Assembly: GCF_017743935.1 (NCBI RefSeq)
Contig: NZ_JAGHRE010000006.1
Span: forward strand, 248,001-312,000
Reading direction: 5' to 3'
Source of the DNA: Tropicibacter sp. R16_0
GTDB lineage: Bacteria > Pseudomonadota > Alphaproteobacteria > Rhodobacterales > Rhodobacteraceae
Length of the DNA stretch: 64,000 nt
Below the pieces are notes generated by a model. That model was not told the DNA's origin and made no database searches. It worked only from the letters and a program-made list of their open reading frames with translations. A program made the position numbers and the translations under genes. Shown here one piece after another: positions 26,050 to 35,049 of the stretch (position 1 is the first letter of the stretch; the number at the start of each line of letters is the position of its first letter).

Positions 26050-29000
26050 TCATCGTGCCAGCTTTGTCGCCGGTTGGATGGTTCGCGCAGGCACAAAACG
26101 TTCGCGCACGCCCAACATCACCGGCACGATCAACAGCGTAATCATCGTGGCAAAGAGCAGACCAAAGGCCAGCGACACCGCCATCGGGATCAGGATCTGA
26201 GCTTGCTCCGAGGTTTCCCAAACGAGCGGCGCGAGACCGGCGAATGTCGTGACCGAGGTCAACAGGATCGCCCGGAAGCGGGATGGCCCTGCATGCAGGA
26301 TGGCCGTGACATAATCCTCCCCCTCGTCTCGTTTCGCGCGGTAGCGGCTTGTCAGGACCAAGGCATCGTTCACCACTACGCCGCTTAAGGCCAAGATGCC
26401 GAAGAATGAGAGCAGCGAGATTGGAATGCCGATGATCCAATGCCCCAGGATGGCGCCCACGATGCCAAAGGGAATGGCGCACATGATCACCAAGGGATCC
26501 AGATAAGAACGCAGCGGAATTGCCAGCAGCGCATAGATCAACATTACGGCAAGGGCGAACCCGGCAATCAGCTGCCCCGTTGCTTCGCTTTCTTGTTCCG
26601 CTTCACCAGCAATGGTCAGAACTTGCCCCGGAACCGTCGCCTTCAGATCCGAAAACACCCCCGTTTCAAGATGTGCCAACACTGCTTGCGAGCTGGTGAC
26701 TTCTTCATCGATCCGCGCGGTGAGCGTCAGGACACGCCGCCCGTCGATCCGCTCGAATTCAGCTTGCGTTTCCCGTGCGGTTACACTGGCCACACTTGTG
26801 ACCGGCACGCTCCCACCCGAAGCGGTCGCCACCCGAACCCGATCCAGATCGGCGCGCGTATCACGGGCGTCCCGTGGTACGCGCACGCGCAGGCTGACCT
26901 CATCTTCGCCACGCTGGATCTTTTGCGCCTCGAACCCGTAGACGCTGTTGCGCAGTTGCGTGATCAGGCTCAGGTTGGTGACCCCCAGCCGTTCGCCCAA
27001 AGGCAGGATTTCAAAGGTCAATTCGGTGACGCTGTCGTCCAGGTTTGTCCGAATGTCGTGCACGCCACCCAGACCCCGAAGGGCGTCGACCACCTGCTTC
27101 ATGGCCTCGACGTTTCGATCGGCATCTGCATTCGTCAGTTCGATCCGCAGATCATCGAAGTCTTCGTCATCGGTGAAATAATTCACCTGCTTGATAGCCG
27201 GATGCCCGCCCGTGGCCGCCCGCCAGCCGGCAATGAAGTCCGCAGCTGAAAAGCTGCGACCCGCGCTATTGGGCAGTTGCACGGTCAGGGTGACCTCATC
27301 GGTTTTCGAAGAAGAGACATAGCGGTTCTGGATCGGGTTCTGCGCCAGGCCATGACGGTCCTGAAACAGTGCGCCGGTCTGAACCAGACTGGCCTCGATC
27401 ATCTCGGCCACTGCCCGTGTGGTTGCCACAGGCGCACCGCTGTCGAGCGTCGCGGTGACATAGACGGTCGAACTGTCGCGCTCGGGAAAGAATTGCGTCG
27501 GGACAACGCCCCGCGTGACCAACCCTAAAGCCGTGGTAAGCACCGCCAGCGACAACAGAACCGAGGCCAGAAGGTTGGACACCGCGATGTGCAGAATTGG
27601 CTTGTAGATACGCTCGATGACAAAGTTCAGGCCAGCCTCGATCCGGTTTTGCAATCCAGTCCAGCCGCGCGCAACCCATCCGGTGGGCCTTTGCTCCGTC
27701 AGGGTCACATGCGCCAGGTGGGACGGCAGGATCAGCTTGGATTCCACCAGCGAAAACAACAGGCAGACGATCACGACAATCGCAATGATCTTGAACGGGC
27801 CTCCAAAATCCCCGCTGATCATGGTCAAAGGCAGAAAGGCTGCAACGGTGGTCAGCACTCCAAAAGTTGCGGGCGTCGCCACCTCTTGCGCGCCATTGAT
27901 CGCCGCAGCGACCCCGTCACCGCCCGTTTGCTTGTGGGTAAATATGTTCTCACCAATGACGATGGCGTCATCGACGACGATACCCAGAACGATGATAAAG
28001 CCAAAGGTGGTCAGATCGTTCAGTGAATAGTCGAACCCCACCGGCCCCAACACATAAAGCGTTCCGGCAAATGAAATCGGAATTCCAACGGCCACCCACA
28101 GCGCAACCCGGATGTTGAGAAACAGCGCCAACATGGCAAAGACCAACCCCATGCCGATCAGCGCATTGCGGGACATCAGCGCCAGCCGGTCGCGGATTTC
28201 GGTTGCCTCATCTGACCAGGTCGACACTTCGATGCCTTGCGGCAACGCGCCGGTGCTCTGCAACGACTCGATATGTGCCGTGACGCTGTCCGATGCGGCG
28301 GTGATGCTGTCCTTACCTGTCAACTGCACGTCCAGCTTGATAGACGGCTGACCGTTGAACATTGAAATCAGCGGGTCTTCGGCAAAGCCGTCAACAACCC
28401 GCGCAACATCGCCCAGTCGGACCACCCCGCCTTGTGGGGACGACCGGATAACCGTGCGTTCCAGTTCCGCGCCATAGTAGGCCTGATTGCGACTTTGCAG
28501 GCTGAATGTGCCCCGCTCGGTTTTCAATTGCCCCGCCGACAGGTTCACCGACCGCCCCTGGATCGCTTGGGCCACCTCGTCAAAGCTCAGCCGGAAAGCC
28601 CGCAGCTTGTCCTCGCTCAGTTCCACCGTGATTTCATACCCAAGCGCGCCTTCGGTGATCACCTTGCTGATCGTCGGCAGGCTCAGCAGATCCTGCCGGA
28701 TACGCCGAGCCGTTTCCTTGAGGGTTCTGTGATCCACCGCGCCGGTGACCTGCACGTTGATGACATGGCGGTCTTCTTGCTCTGCCGTCACAGTGGTACG
28801 CTCGACTTGTGCCGGAAAAGTCGTGATGGCGTTCACGCGCGCCTCGATATCGTCCTTGAGCTGGTTCAGCGGATGGCCGTCGATGCTCTGGACACTGACA
28901 ACCGCTTCGCTCGCCGTCACGGTCGATGTGATTTTCTTGATCCCAACAACGCCGCTTAGGGCTTGTTCGACCTTGATGGCCGCGCCTTCTTCGACATCGT

Positions 29001-29187
29001 CTGGTGATGCCCCGTCAAAGGCGACTGTGACCGTTACCGTGCGCGGGTCCGAGGCGGGAAAGCCCTCGGTCCGCATGTTCAAACCAGTGGCCAGTCCCAT
29101 CACCAGAATGGTCGCCATCAACAGGTTTGCGGCCACCGGGTTGAGCGCAAACCAGGCGATCCAACCCGTTCCTTGACCACCGCTCAT
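26050..29187 (-). CDS. RND-family efflux pump inner-membrane transporter (first system)
   Basis: 1045 residues, the usual length for AcrB-like RND pumps. A cytoplasmic start is followed by TM1 (AWFALNPVAANLLMATILVMG), a large periplasmic loop, the TM2-TM6 bundle containing LGIVVDDAIVIGEN (the proton-relay aspartate pair in TM4), a second periplasmic loop, and TM8-TM12. It exports hydrophobic or toxic compounds using the proton gradient, working with the membrane-fusion and outer-membrane proteins encoded just upstream on the same strand. Its start overlaps the previous gene by four bases. The divergent two-component system probably regulates the operon. Confidence 0.92.
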   Translation of the reverse strand: MSGGQGTGWIAWFALNPVAANLLMATILVMGLATGLNMRTEGFPASDPRTVTVTVAFDGASPDDVEEGAAIKVEQALSGVVGIKKITSTVTASEAVVSVQSIDGHPLNQLKDDIEARVNAITTFPAQVERTTVTAEQEDRHVINVQVTGAVDHRTLKETARRIRQDLLSLPTISKVITEGALGYEITVELSEDKLRAFRLSFDEVAQAIQGRSVNLSAGQLKTERGTFSLQSRNQAYYGAELERTVIRSSPQGGVVRLGDVARVVDGFAEDPLISMFNGQPSIKLDVQLTGKDSITAASDSVTAHIESLQSTGALPQGIEVSTWSDEATEIRDRLALMSRNALIGMGLVFAMLALFLNIRVALWVAVGIPISFAGTLYVLGPVGFDYSLNDLTTFGFIIVLGIVVDDAIVIGENIFTHKQTGGDGVAAAINGAQEVATPATFGVLTTVAAFLPLTMISGDFGGPFKIIAIVVIVCLLFSLVESKLILPSHLAHVTLTEQRPTGWVARGWTGLQNRIEAGLNFVIERIYKPILHIAVSNLLASVLLSLAVLTTALGLVTRGVVPTQFFPERDSSTVYVTATLDSGAPVATTRAVAEMIEASLVQTGALFQDRHGLAQNPIQNRYVSSSKTDEVTLTVQLPNSAGRSFSAADFIAGWRAATGGHPAIKQVNYFTDDEDFDDLRIELTNADADRNVEAMKQVVDALRGLGGVHDIRTNLDDSVTELTFEILPLGERLGVTNLSLITQLRNSVYGFEAQKIQRGEDEVSLRVRVPRDARDTRADLDRVRVATASGGSVPVTSVASVTARETQAEFERIDGRRVLTLTARIDEEVTSSQAVLAHLETGVFSDLKATVPGQVLTIAGEAEQESEATGQLIAGFALAVMLIYALLAIPLRSYLDPLVIMCAIPFGIVGAILGHWIIGIPISLLSFFGILALSGVVVNDALVLTSRYRAKRDEGEDYVTAILHAGPSRFRAILLTSVTTFAGLAPLVWETSEQAQILIPMAVSLAFGLLFATMITLLIVPVMLGVRERFVPARTIQPATKLAR

Positions 29188-30326
29188 TGCCCATCTCCGA
29201 CGTCGAACATGCTCAGGGTATCGGCATCAGACATCAGAACCGGGATCACCAGCATGCCTTCCAGAAAACTGCGGCTGGGGACCGCCAGACGAAAGACCGG
29301 CGGGGTGTCCGAACCAGATTCGACAAAGACATAATCCCCTCGGGAAAACACCGGGGTCACCGAAATCCGGCGCAGCTGATCGTCAAATCCCACATGCCAA
29401 ACGGCCCCATCCCGCGCGATCAACGCCCTTGGAATGCCGATCAACCCGTCATGCCAGCGCCCGTCGACCTCGGCGCGCAGGAATTGACCTGGCAACAACC
29501 CGTCCGGCTCGGGGACCGAAACGAGCAGATCAATCCAGCGGTTGGTGCTGTCGACGCGTTGGCCCACCCGCGTCACCCTGCCCGCCCAACTTTGGCCAGA
29601 GATATCCGAGGTCAGTTTCACCCCTGCCCCGACCGGCTCCCCAAGCCGGGCGCGTTCAACCTCGGTCAAGGGTAAGCGGACCTCGATATGGGCTGTGTCA
29701 TACATCTCGACGATCTGATCACCCACTTGCACCAGATCACCGGGGCCGACAGAGCGGGACAAGATCGCACCGTCAAAAGGGGCGACAATACGGGTCTGGT
29801 TCAACACGTACCGCGCCCGGTCTACCGCCAGCTTGGCGGTATCGAGTCGCGCCTGCGCCTCGATCAATTGCGGCTCGCGCAGCACCAGCGGGTCAGGCGC
29901 ATCTTTGTAGCCGACGGCGGCCCAGTTGTCCCGCGCCAGCCGGGCCCGCTGCTGTTCTTCGGCCAGCGCCCTGCGGGCGGTGCTCAACTCGGCTGTCTTG
30001 TTGGCAAGTTCCAACCGTTGCGCCGTATCCTCGACCACCGCAAGCGTATCTCCCTTTTGCACCGTAGCACCGGCAAGGGCCTCGTCGGACACCCGCAGGA
30101 TGCGGCCGCTGGTTTCGGCTCGTAGCCGGATCTGCCAGCGGGGCTGCACCTGGCCATAGGTGGTGATCACATCCTGCCGACTCGCGCGTCGGAGAACATG
30201 CACCTCGACCCGTGGCACCTTGGCTTGATCCGCGGGATCGGCTTCAGGTGCCGGATCCGGGCCGGTTCCCGTGACGACAAATGCGATGGCAGCCAACATG
30301 GCAAGCGCTGCAACAATCAGTTTCAT
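29184..30326 (-). CDS. RND efflux membrane-fusion protein (first system)
   Basis: 380 residues. A single N-terminal membrane or signal helix (LIVAALAMLAAIAFVVTG) is followed by the lipoyl/barrel-sandwich half (RLRAETSGRILRV), an alpha-hairpin (about 105-165), the second lipoyl half (RIVAPFDGAILSRSVGPGDLV) and a beta-barrel domain. It bridges the inner-membrane pump and the outer-membrane channel in the periplasm. It is one gene of a three-gene operon (channel, fusion protein, pump) with one- to four-base gaps. Confidence 0.9.
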   Translation of the reverse strand: MKLIVAALAMLAAIAFVVTGTGPDPAPEADPADQAKVPRVEVHVLRRASRQDVITTYGQVQPRWQIRLRAETSGRILRVSDEALAGATVQKGDTLAVVEDTAQRLELANKTAELSTARRALAEEQQRARLARDNWAAVGYKDAPDPLVLREPQLIEAQARLDTAKLAVDRARYVLNQTRIVAPFDGAILSRSVGPGDLVQVGDQIVEMYDTAHIEVRLPLTEVERARLGEPVGAGVKLTSDISGQSWAGRVTRVGQRVDSTNRWIDLLVSVPEPDGLLPGQFLRAEVDGRWHDGLIGIPRALIARDGAVWHVGFDDQLRRISVTPVFSRGDYVFVESGSDTPPVFRLAVPSRSFLEGMLVIPVLMSDADTLSMFDVGDGQ

Positions 30327-30327
30327 C

Positions 30328-31686
30328 TCAAACCTCTTTCCCGAGGGCCAACGCCAAGGCGACCCGGTTGCTGAGCCGTGCGGCGCGCACCGACAAGACC
30401 TGCGACCGAATATCGAAAACCGCGTTTTGTGCGTTCAAAAGCTCCAAAATGCTGACCAACCCGGCCTGATACCGGCTCTCAAACAGCTTGGACGTGGTCT
30501 GTGCATGGGTAACCGCCTGACGCAGTTCGGCCTCACGCCGACGCAGCATCTGTTCCTGGTCCAAGGCACGTTCCACCTCGGAAAAGGCGACCAACGCCGT
30601 CTGCAGATAGGTGATCCATGCCTGATCGGCTCGGTTGCGAGAGGCCAGTATCTCGGTCCGGCGCCGGTTGCCGTCAAAGATCGGCGCCGTCAGGTTGCCC
30701 GCAAAGGTCCAGATCGTGGCGCTGCTCAGCAGGTCCGAGAAATCGGGTGTGGTTGATCCCAGCGACCCCGTCAGGCTGATCTTGGGCAACAGATCCTTTT
30801 GCGCGACCGAAATTCGGCGATCTGCTGCCCCAACCTGCGCCCAGGCGGATTTCAAGTCTGGCCGATTGGTCAGGATGTCGGCCGGAATACCCGCGTGTGG
30901 TGTCGATTTCAGCCGCGGCAGGCGCGGAGCACCCGACAAAACCGCGTCCGGATATGCCCCCAACAGCAGATCCAAGCTTCGTGCAGCATCGTTTCGGGTG
31001 CCCTGGTTGGCCAGCAACACGTCTTGCGACAGGGCGACATCCCGGCGGATTGCCGACAGATCTTCAAGCGATCCGACGCCCGCGCGATAGTTGCGGCGCA
31101 CAAACTCTTCGCGTTGTTTCAACCCTGCCAGTCTCTGCTTCTCCAGCGCCATCGCCTGAGCGGACCGCGCGTATTCAAACCACCCTTGCATGACCTGGGC
31201 CGCGATTGAGGCGCGCACAGCCTTGAACCGTTCCGCCTCGGCCAATGCATCACTGCGGGCAGCGGATCGGCTGTCGCGCAGCTGTCCCCACAAGTCGACC
31301 TCCCAGCTGACATCAAGCGAGGGCCGCGTCGTTCCACTAGTGGGTCCACTGCCCCCGGCTCGCGAACTGTTCAGCCCCCCCGTTAGATGCGGGGTCAGGG
31401 CAGCGCCCGAAATGGTCGCGTTATACCCGGCCAGTTCCATCTGCTGGGCGGCAAGTCGGACGTCGTGATTGTTGGACAAGGCGCGTTCGACCAATGCAGT
31501 CAGCTGGGCATCATCAAACAAGGCCAACAGACCCCCTGCCAGCTCATCGCCACTGGGTTGAGCCGCCACAAATTGCGCAGGCGGAGAGAGCTCGGACATC
31601 GCATTGCGATCCGGGGGAGGCGAGAACTCGGCACAGCCCGCAAGGATCAAGGCAGACGAACATGTCGAAAGGAAAAATGACTTCAT
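30328..31686 (-). CDS. TolC/OprM-family outer-membrane efflux lipoprotein (first system)
   Basis: 452 residues beginning with a lipoprotein signal (LILAGC lipobox, Cys at about residue 18). Two OEP repeats of long helices are visible (about 60-230 and 260-440), with the NORM-type GAYPDAVLS and TNRPDLKSAWAQVGAADRRIS segments typical of NodT/OprM channels. It is the outer-membrane exit duct for the RND pump encoded downstream. Its start codon lies about 165 bases from the divergent response regulator, so the shared spacer (31687-31852) should hold both promoters. Confidence 0.9.
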   Translation of the reverse strand: MKSFFLSTCSSALILAGCAEFSPPPDRNAMSELSPPAQFVAAQPSGDELAGGLLALFDDAQLTALVERALSNNHDVRLAAQQMELAGYNATISGAALTPHLTGGLNSSRAGGSGPTSGTTRPSLDVSWEVDLWGQLRDSRSAARSDALAEAERFKAVRASIAAQVMQGWFEYARSAQAMALEKQRLAGLKQREEFVRRNYRAGVGSLEDLSAIRRDVALSQDVLLANQGTRNDAARSLDLLLGAYPDAVLSGAPRLPRLKSTPHAGIPADILTNRPDLKSAWAQVGAADRRISVAQKDLLPKISLTGSLGSTTPDFSDLLSSATIWTFAGNLTAPIFDGNRRRTEILASRNRADQAWITYLQTALVAFSEVERALDQEQMLRRREAELRQAVTHAQTTSKLFESRYQAGLVSILELLNAQNAVFDIRSQVLSVRAARLSNRVALALALGKEV

Positions 31687-31852
31687 GCCGCCTAGGTATG
31701 AGCCGCTTGTCGCCGGTGTTTGTCAGCAGACTGGAAAATTGTATCAAAGTGTATCAGGCGCCGCGCTTGATGCATCTCGTTACACACTCGGCATTTGCAC
31801 GCGCCCGGTGCTGCGGTAGACCCGATGAAACTTGAATGCTCTGGTGCGCCCC

Positions 31853-32575
31853 ATGACGACCCAACATCTGCTGATCGTTGACGATCACCGCAATATCCGC
31901 GAACCGCTCGCGGACTTTTTGCGCAAATACGGCTTTCGCGTCAGCCAGGCTGCCAACGGGCAAGAGGCCCTGGCCGTTCTCAAACGTGAAGAGATTGACC
32001 TGGTTGTGCTGGACATTCTGATGCCCGGTGAAAGTGGGCTGGATGTCTGCCGCCGTATCCGCGAAACGATGAACACGGCCGTCATCCTGCTGACGGCGGT
32101 ATCCGACGATACCGACAAGATCATCGGGCTGGAAATGGGGGCAGACGATTATGTTACCAAACCCTTCAACCCGCGCGAGTTGGTGGCCCGGATAAAGGGC
32201 GTGTTGCGGCGGGTCGAGGCGCTGCCGCGGGCCTATTCCAGATTGGACGCCGCCGATATCCACTTTGGCGACTGGACGCTCAATACCAACACCCAAACGC
32301 TCTCGCATACCTCCAACCCTGGTGAGACTGTCGAACTCAGCAGTATCGAGTTTCGGCTTTTGACAACATTTCTGCGCCATCCGAAGATCCTGATGTCGCG
32401 GGATCAATTGTTGGACCACGTCAGCAACCGCACCGCGTCTGTCTTTGATCGCAGCATTGACAATCAGGTCAGTCGCCTGCGCCGCAAGATCGAGGACGAC
32501 CCCAAAAAACCCCGGTACATCAAAACCGTTTGGGGCGGGGGCTATCTGTTTTCCTGCGACGTGGTGAAACCATGA
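31853..32575 (+). CDS. OmpR-family response regulator
   Basis: 240 residues from ATG 31853 (MTTQHLLIVDDHRN); a TTG seven codons upstream is not needed. The receiver domain has the acidic pair at D10-D11, the phospho-acceptor Asp54 (VVLDILMPG) and the KPF lysine. The C-terminal winged helix (about 140-235) ends with RYIKTVWGGGYLF, the OmpR-class signature. It overlaps the sensor kinase gene by four bases. Being divergent from the RND operon, it probably controls it. Confidence 0.93.
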   Translation: MTTQHLLIVDDHRNIREPLADFLRKYGFRVSQAANGQEALAVLKREEIDLVVLDILMPGESGLDVCRRIRETMNTAVILLTAVSDDTDKIIGLEMGADDYVTKPFNPRELVARIKGVLRRVEALPRAYSRLDAADIHFGDWTLNTNTQTLSHTSNPGETVELSSIEFRLLTTFLRHPKILMSRDQLLDHVSNRTASVFDRSIDNQVSRLRRKIEDDPKKPRYIKTVWGGGYLFSCDVVKP

Positions 32576-33930
32576 GGCTGATGCCCCAAACCCTGACCCA
32601 GCAGTTCCTTTTCCTGATGGTCGGGGTCGTCATGCTGACCCAGGTGTTGATGCTGGGCACTTTGCTGATCGAAACCGATGGTAAGGTTGATGAGTACGAA
32701 CGTACCTTTGTCTATGGCCGTATCGCGTCGGTGTACAACTCCAGCCAGCATATGAGCCCTGACGCCCGCGAAGAGTTTTTTGAGACTGTTTCGAACCCCG
32801 ATATCTTTTTCTCTCTTCGAGAAACGGGAGACGGGGTGCCACTTAGTGAATCAAAGAATGATGAACTCCTGGGCCTCAAGGATTTCATCGAGGCCACGAT
32901 CATGGTGGATGAGGTGCCGGTCACGTTCTGGGACGTGGTCAAGTTCTGGTATACCGACGCCGAGGACAATTGCTTTATCCGCTTCAGTCAAGATCTGGAC
33001 ATCGACGGATGCCCCTACTGGCGGGTGTCCATTCTATACGAAGATGGCATTTGGCTGTCGGCCGATGGCCCGCCCTCGCCCGAGGCTCCGGTGCTTCTGG
33101 CGCCTGTCCTTATGTCTTTTGTTCTGACGATCTGCGCGCTGGTGGTTGTGGTCGCGCTTGTTGCCCGGCGCTTGACCCGTCCGCTGCGGCAACTGTCCCG
33201 CGCGGCCAATCAGGTCGGTCGCGGTGAAGAAATCGAGCGGCTGCCGGAGACCGGCCCACAAGAGCTGGCCACCGTGATGCAGGCCTTCAACACGATGCAG
33301 GACCGAACCCGGCGCTACATCAAGGATCGGACCACGATGCTGGCCGCCATCAGTCACGACCTTCGCACGCCGATCACATCGCTGCGGCTGCGCGCCGAGT
33401 TCATCGAAGACCCTACACTACAAGGAAAAGTCATCGAAACGCTGGATGACATGCAGACCATGGTCGAGAGCTTTCTGACGTTTGCCAAACAAGACATCGC
33501 TGCCGAGCCGCAACAGAAGTTCGATCTGGTCGAGTTGCTGCAGGACATGGCGCTTGACGTTGATGAAATGACGTTCTCATCCTCGGTGAAAACCTGCCCC
33601 TATCACGGCAGCAAGGTCAGCCTCGGGCGCGCTCTTGCAAACCTGGTCGCCAATGCAGTCAAATATGGAGCAGTGGCCAGGGTGACGCTGGACGCCGACA
33701 ACCAGCGGGTTCGCATCACGGTTGACGACGCGGGTCCCGGCGTGCCCGAAAACAGGTTCGAAGACATCTTTACGCCTTTCACCCGGCTGGACACCGCACG
33801 ATCTGTTGTCGAAGGCTCGGTTGGCCTGGGCCTGTCGATCGCCAGATCCATCGCCCGCAAACAGGGCGGTGACATTCAGCCGTCCAACCAACCAGACGGA
33901 TTTCGCATGACCCTGACGTTGCCCAATTGA
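32572..33930 (+). CDS. EnvZ-like sensor histidine kinase
   Basis: 452 residues from the ATG overlapping the regulator stop. TM1 is about 11-33 and TM2 about 175-197, with a periplasmic sensor of about 140 residues between them. Then come a HAMP domain (RRLTRPLRQLSRAANQVGRG), a dimerisation helix with the phospho-acceptor His262 (AAISHDLRTPITSLRLR), and an HATPase domain with N-box (LVANAVKYG), G1 (DDAGPGVP) and G2 (GSVGLGLSIARSIA). It senses an unknown periplasmic signal and phosphorylates the adjacent regulator. Confidence 0.92.
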   Translation: MRLMPQTLTQQFLFLMVGVVMLTQVLMLGTLLIETDGKVDEYERTFVYGRIASVYNSSQHMSPDAREEFFETVSNPDIFFSLRETGDGVPLSESKNDELLGLKDFIEATIMVDEVPVTFWDVVKFWYTDAEDNCFIRFSQDLDIDGCPYWRVSILYEDGIWLSADGPPSPEAPVLLAPVLMSFVLTICALVVVVALVARRLTRPLRQLSRAANQVGRGEEIERLPETGPQELATVMQAFNTMQDRTRRYIKDRTTMLAAISHDLRTPITSLRLRAEFIEDPTLQGKVIETLDDMQTMVESFLTFAKQDIAAEPQQKFDLVELLQDMALDVDEMTFSSSVKTCPYHGSKVSLGRALANLVANAVKYGAVARVTLDADNQRVRITVDDAGPGVPENRFEDIFTPFTRLDTARSVVEGSVGLGLSIARSIARKQGGDIQPSNQPDGFRMTLTLPN

Positions 33931-33976
33931 GTGCATTGCATGCACCGAGGGCAGTCCCGCGCTTGGATAAGGGACC

Positions 33977-33992
33977 CCTGCCCTCTGGCAGG
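33977..33992. terminator. Short GC-rich hairpin after the two-component genes
   Basis: CCTGCC-CTCT-GGCAGG is a perfect 6-bp stem with a four-base loop, between the convergent kinase (plus) and LysR (minus) genes. No T-run follows, so it is at best a weak or factor-assisted terminator. A near-palindrome GTGCATTGCATGCAC sits directly after the kinase stop. Confidence 0.45.
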
Positions 33993-34030
33993 TGCTTGGG
34001 TTGGGATCAAAAGTTCAATTGCGTGGTGGT

Positions 34031-34909
34031 CTACTGGCTCATAGCTTGAAGCAGCTTCGGCATTGCAGGGTTGCGTTGAAACCGTGCCGCCACATCCATC
34101 ACCAGGCTGCGATCCAATGACACCTTCTCGGGAAACGGTGCGATCAGCGCACCAGAGCGCAGCTTGGCCAGCACCAATGCCTCATGGGCCATCAGGATGC
34201 CGGCGCCGTTGCAGGCCTCTTCAAGCGCAACACTGAACAGCGAATGGGTTGGCCCACGTGTGCCGCGTCGGCTGATTTCGGGAAAGGTCTTCAACCAGAG
34301 TTCCCAGTCCCCAGCCCAGGTGGAATCGTGGATGAGCGTTTCGTTTTCCAGATCGGAAACAGAGTTCAGGCGGGCGGCCGCCTCAGGGGTGCAAACAGGA
34401 AAAATACGATCTTGGAACAAGGCAGTTTCGGTTTTCTCCAGCGTTCCACTTTTAAAGAAAATCGACACGTCATATGGCTCGCGCGCCAGATTGGGCGGCG
34501 TCTCGACCGCAACCACAGAAACCGAAATGTCCGGTGCGATCCTGCGCAGTTTACCCAGTTTCTCAGAAAGCCAAAGTTGGGCGATCGAAGGGAGCGTGGC
34601 AATCCGGATCTTGTTTGGCGTGCCCTTGGTGCGAAGTGACTGAACCGCACCCCCCAGCATATCAAACGCCGCCGTGAGTTCAGGCAGCAACTCTTCACCC
34701 AAGGGGGTCAGTTCGACGCCTCGTTTGTGTCTAACGAAGAGTTCACTTTCAGCCCATGCTTCCAGCGCCTTGATGTGTTGCGTGATGGCACCCGGTGTCA
34801 CGCTAAGTTCGTTGGCCGCCGCGGCAAAACTTTTCAGGCGCGCCGCACTTTCAAATGCACGCAACGCGTTTAGATGCGGCCCTTTTGGACGAGGAGGAGA
34901 TACGGACAT
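34031..34909 (-). CDS. LysR-family regulator, GcvA-like
   Basis: 292 residues. The N-terminal helix-turn-helix (LNALRAFESAARLKSFAAAANELSVTPGAITQHIKALEAW, about 13-52) is of the GcvA type, and a LysR substrate-binding domain spans about 95-290. It is divergent from the hydroxymethyltransferase gene, so it most likely controls that gene. GcvA-like regulators often govern one-carbon or amino-acid genes. The 140-base divergent spacer contains TCTACGGT twice (34931-34938 and 34967-34974), a candidate binding pair. Confidence 0.88.
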   Translation of the reverse strand: MSVSPPRPKGPHLNALRAFESAARLKSFAAAANELSVTPGAITQHIKALEAWAESELFVRHKRGVELTPLGEELLPELTAAFDMLGGAVQSLRTKGTPNKIRIATLPSIAQLWLSEKLGKLRRIAPDISVSVVAVETPPNLAREPYDVSIFFKSGTLEKTETALFQDRIFPVCTPEAAARLNSVSDLENETLIHDSTWAGDWELWLKTFPEISRRGTRGPTHSLFSVALEEACNGAGILMAHEALVLAKLRSGALIAPFPEKVSLDRSLVMDVAARFQRNPAMPKLLQAMSQ

Positions 34910-35049
34910 CGATCATTTAGGTTGAGTTTTTCTACGGTCAAAAAATAGCAATACTGATTTGTGCCGTCTACGGTGTTCGACCGATAATCGGGCCATGTTG
35001 CTGCAGACCATGCAGTGTTCCCCGTGATGTCAGCTAAAGGACAATCGTC

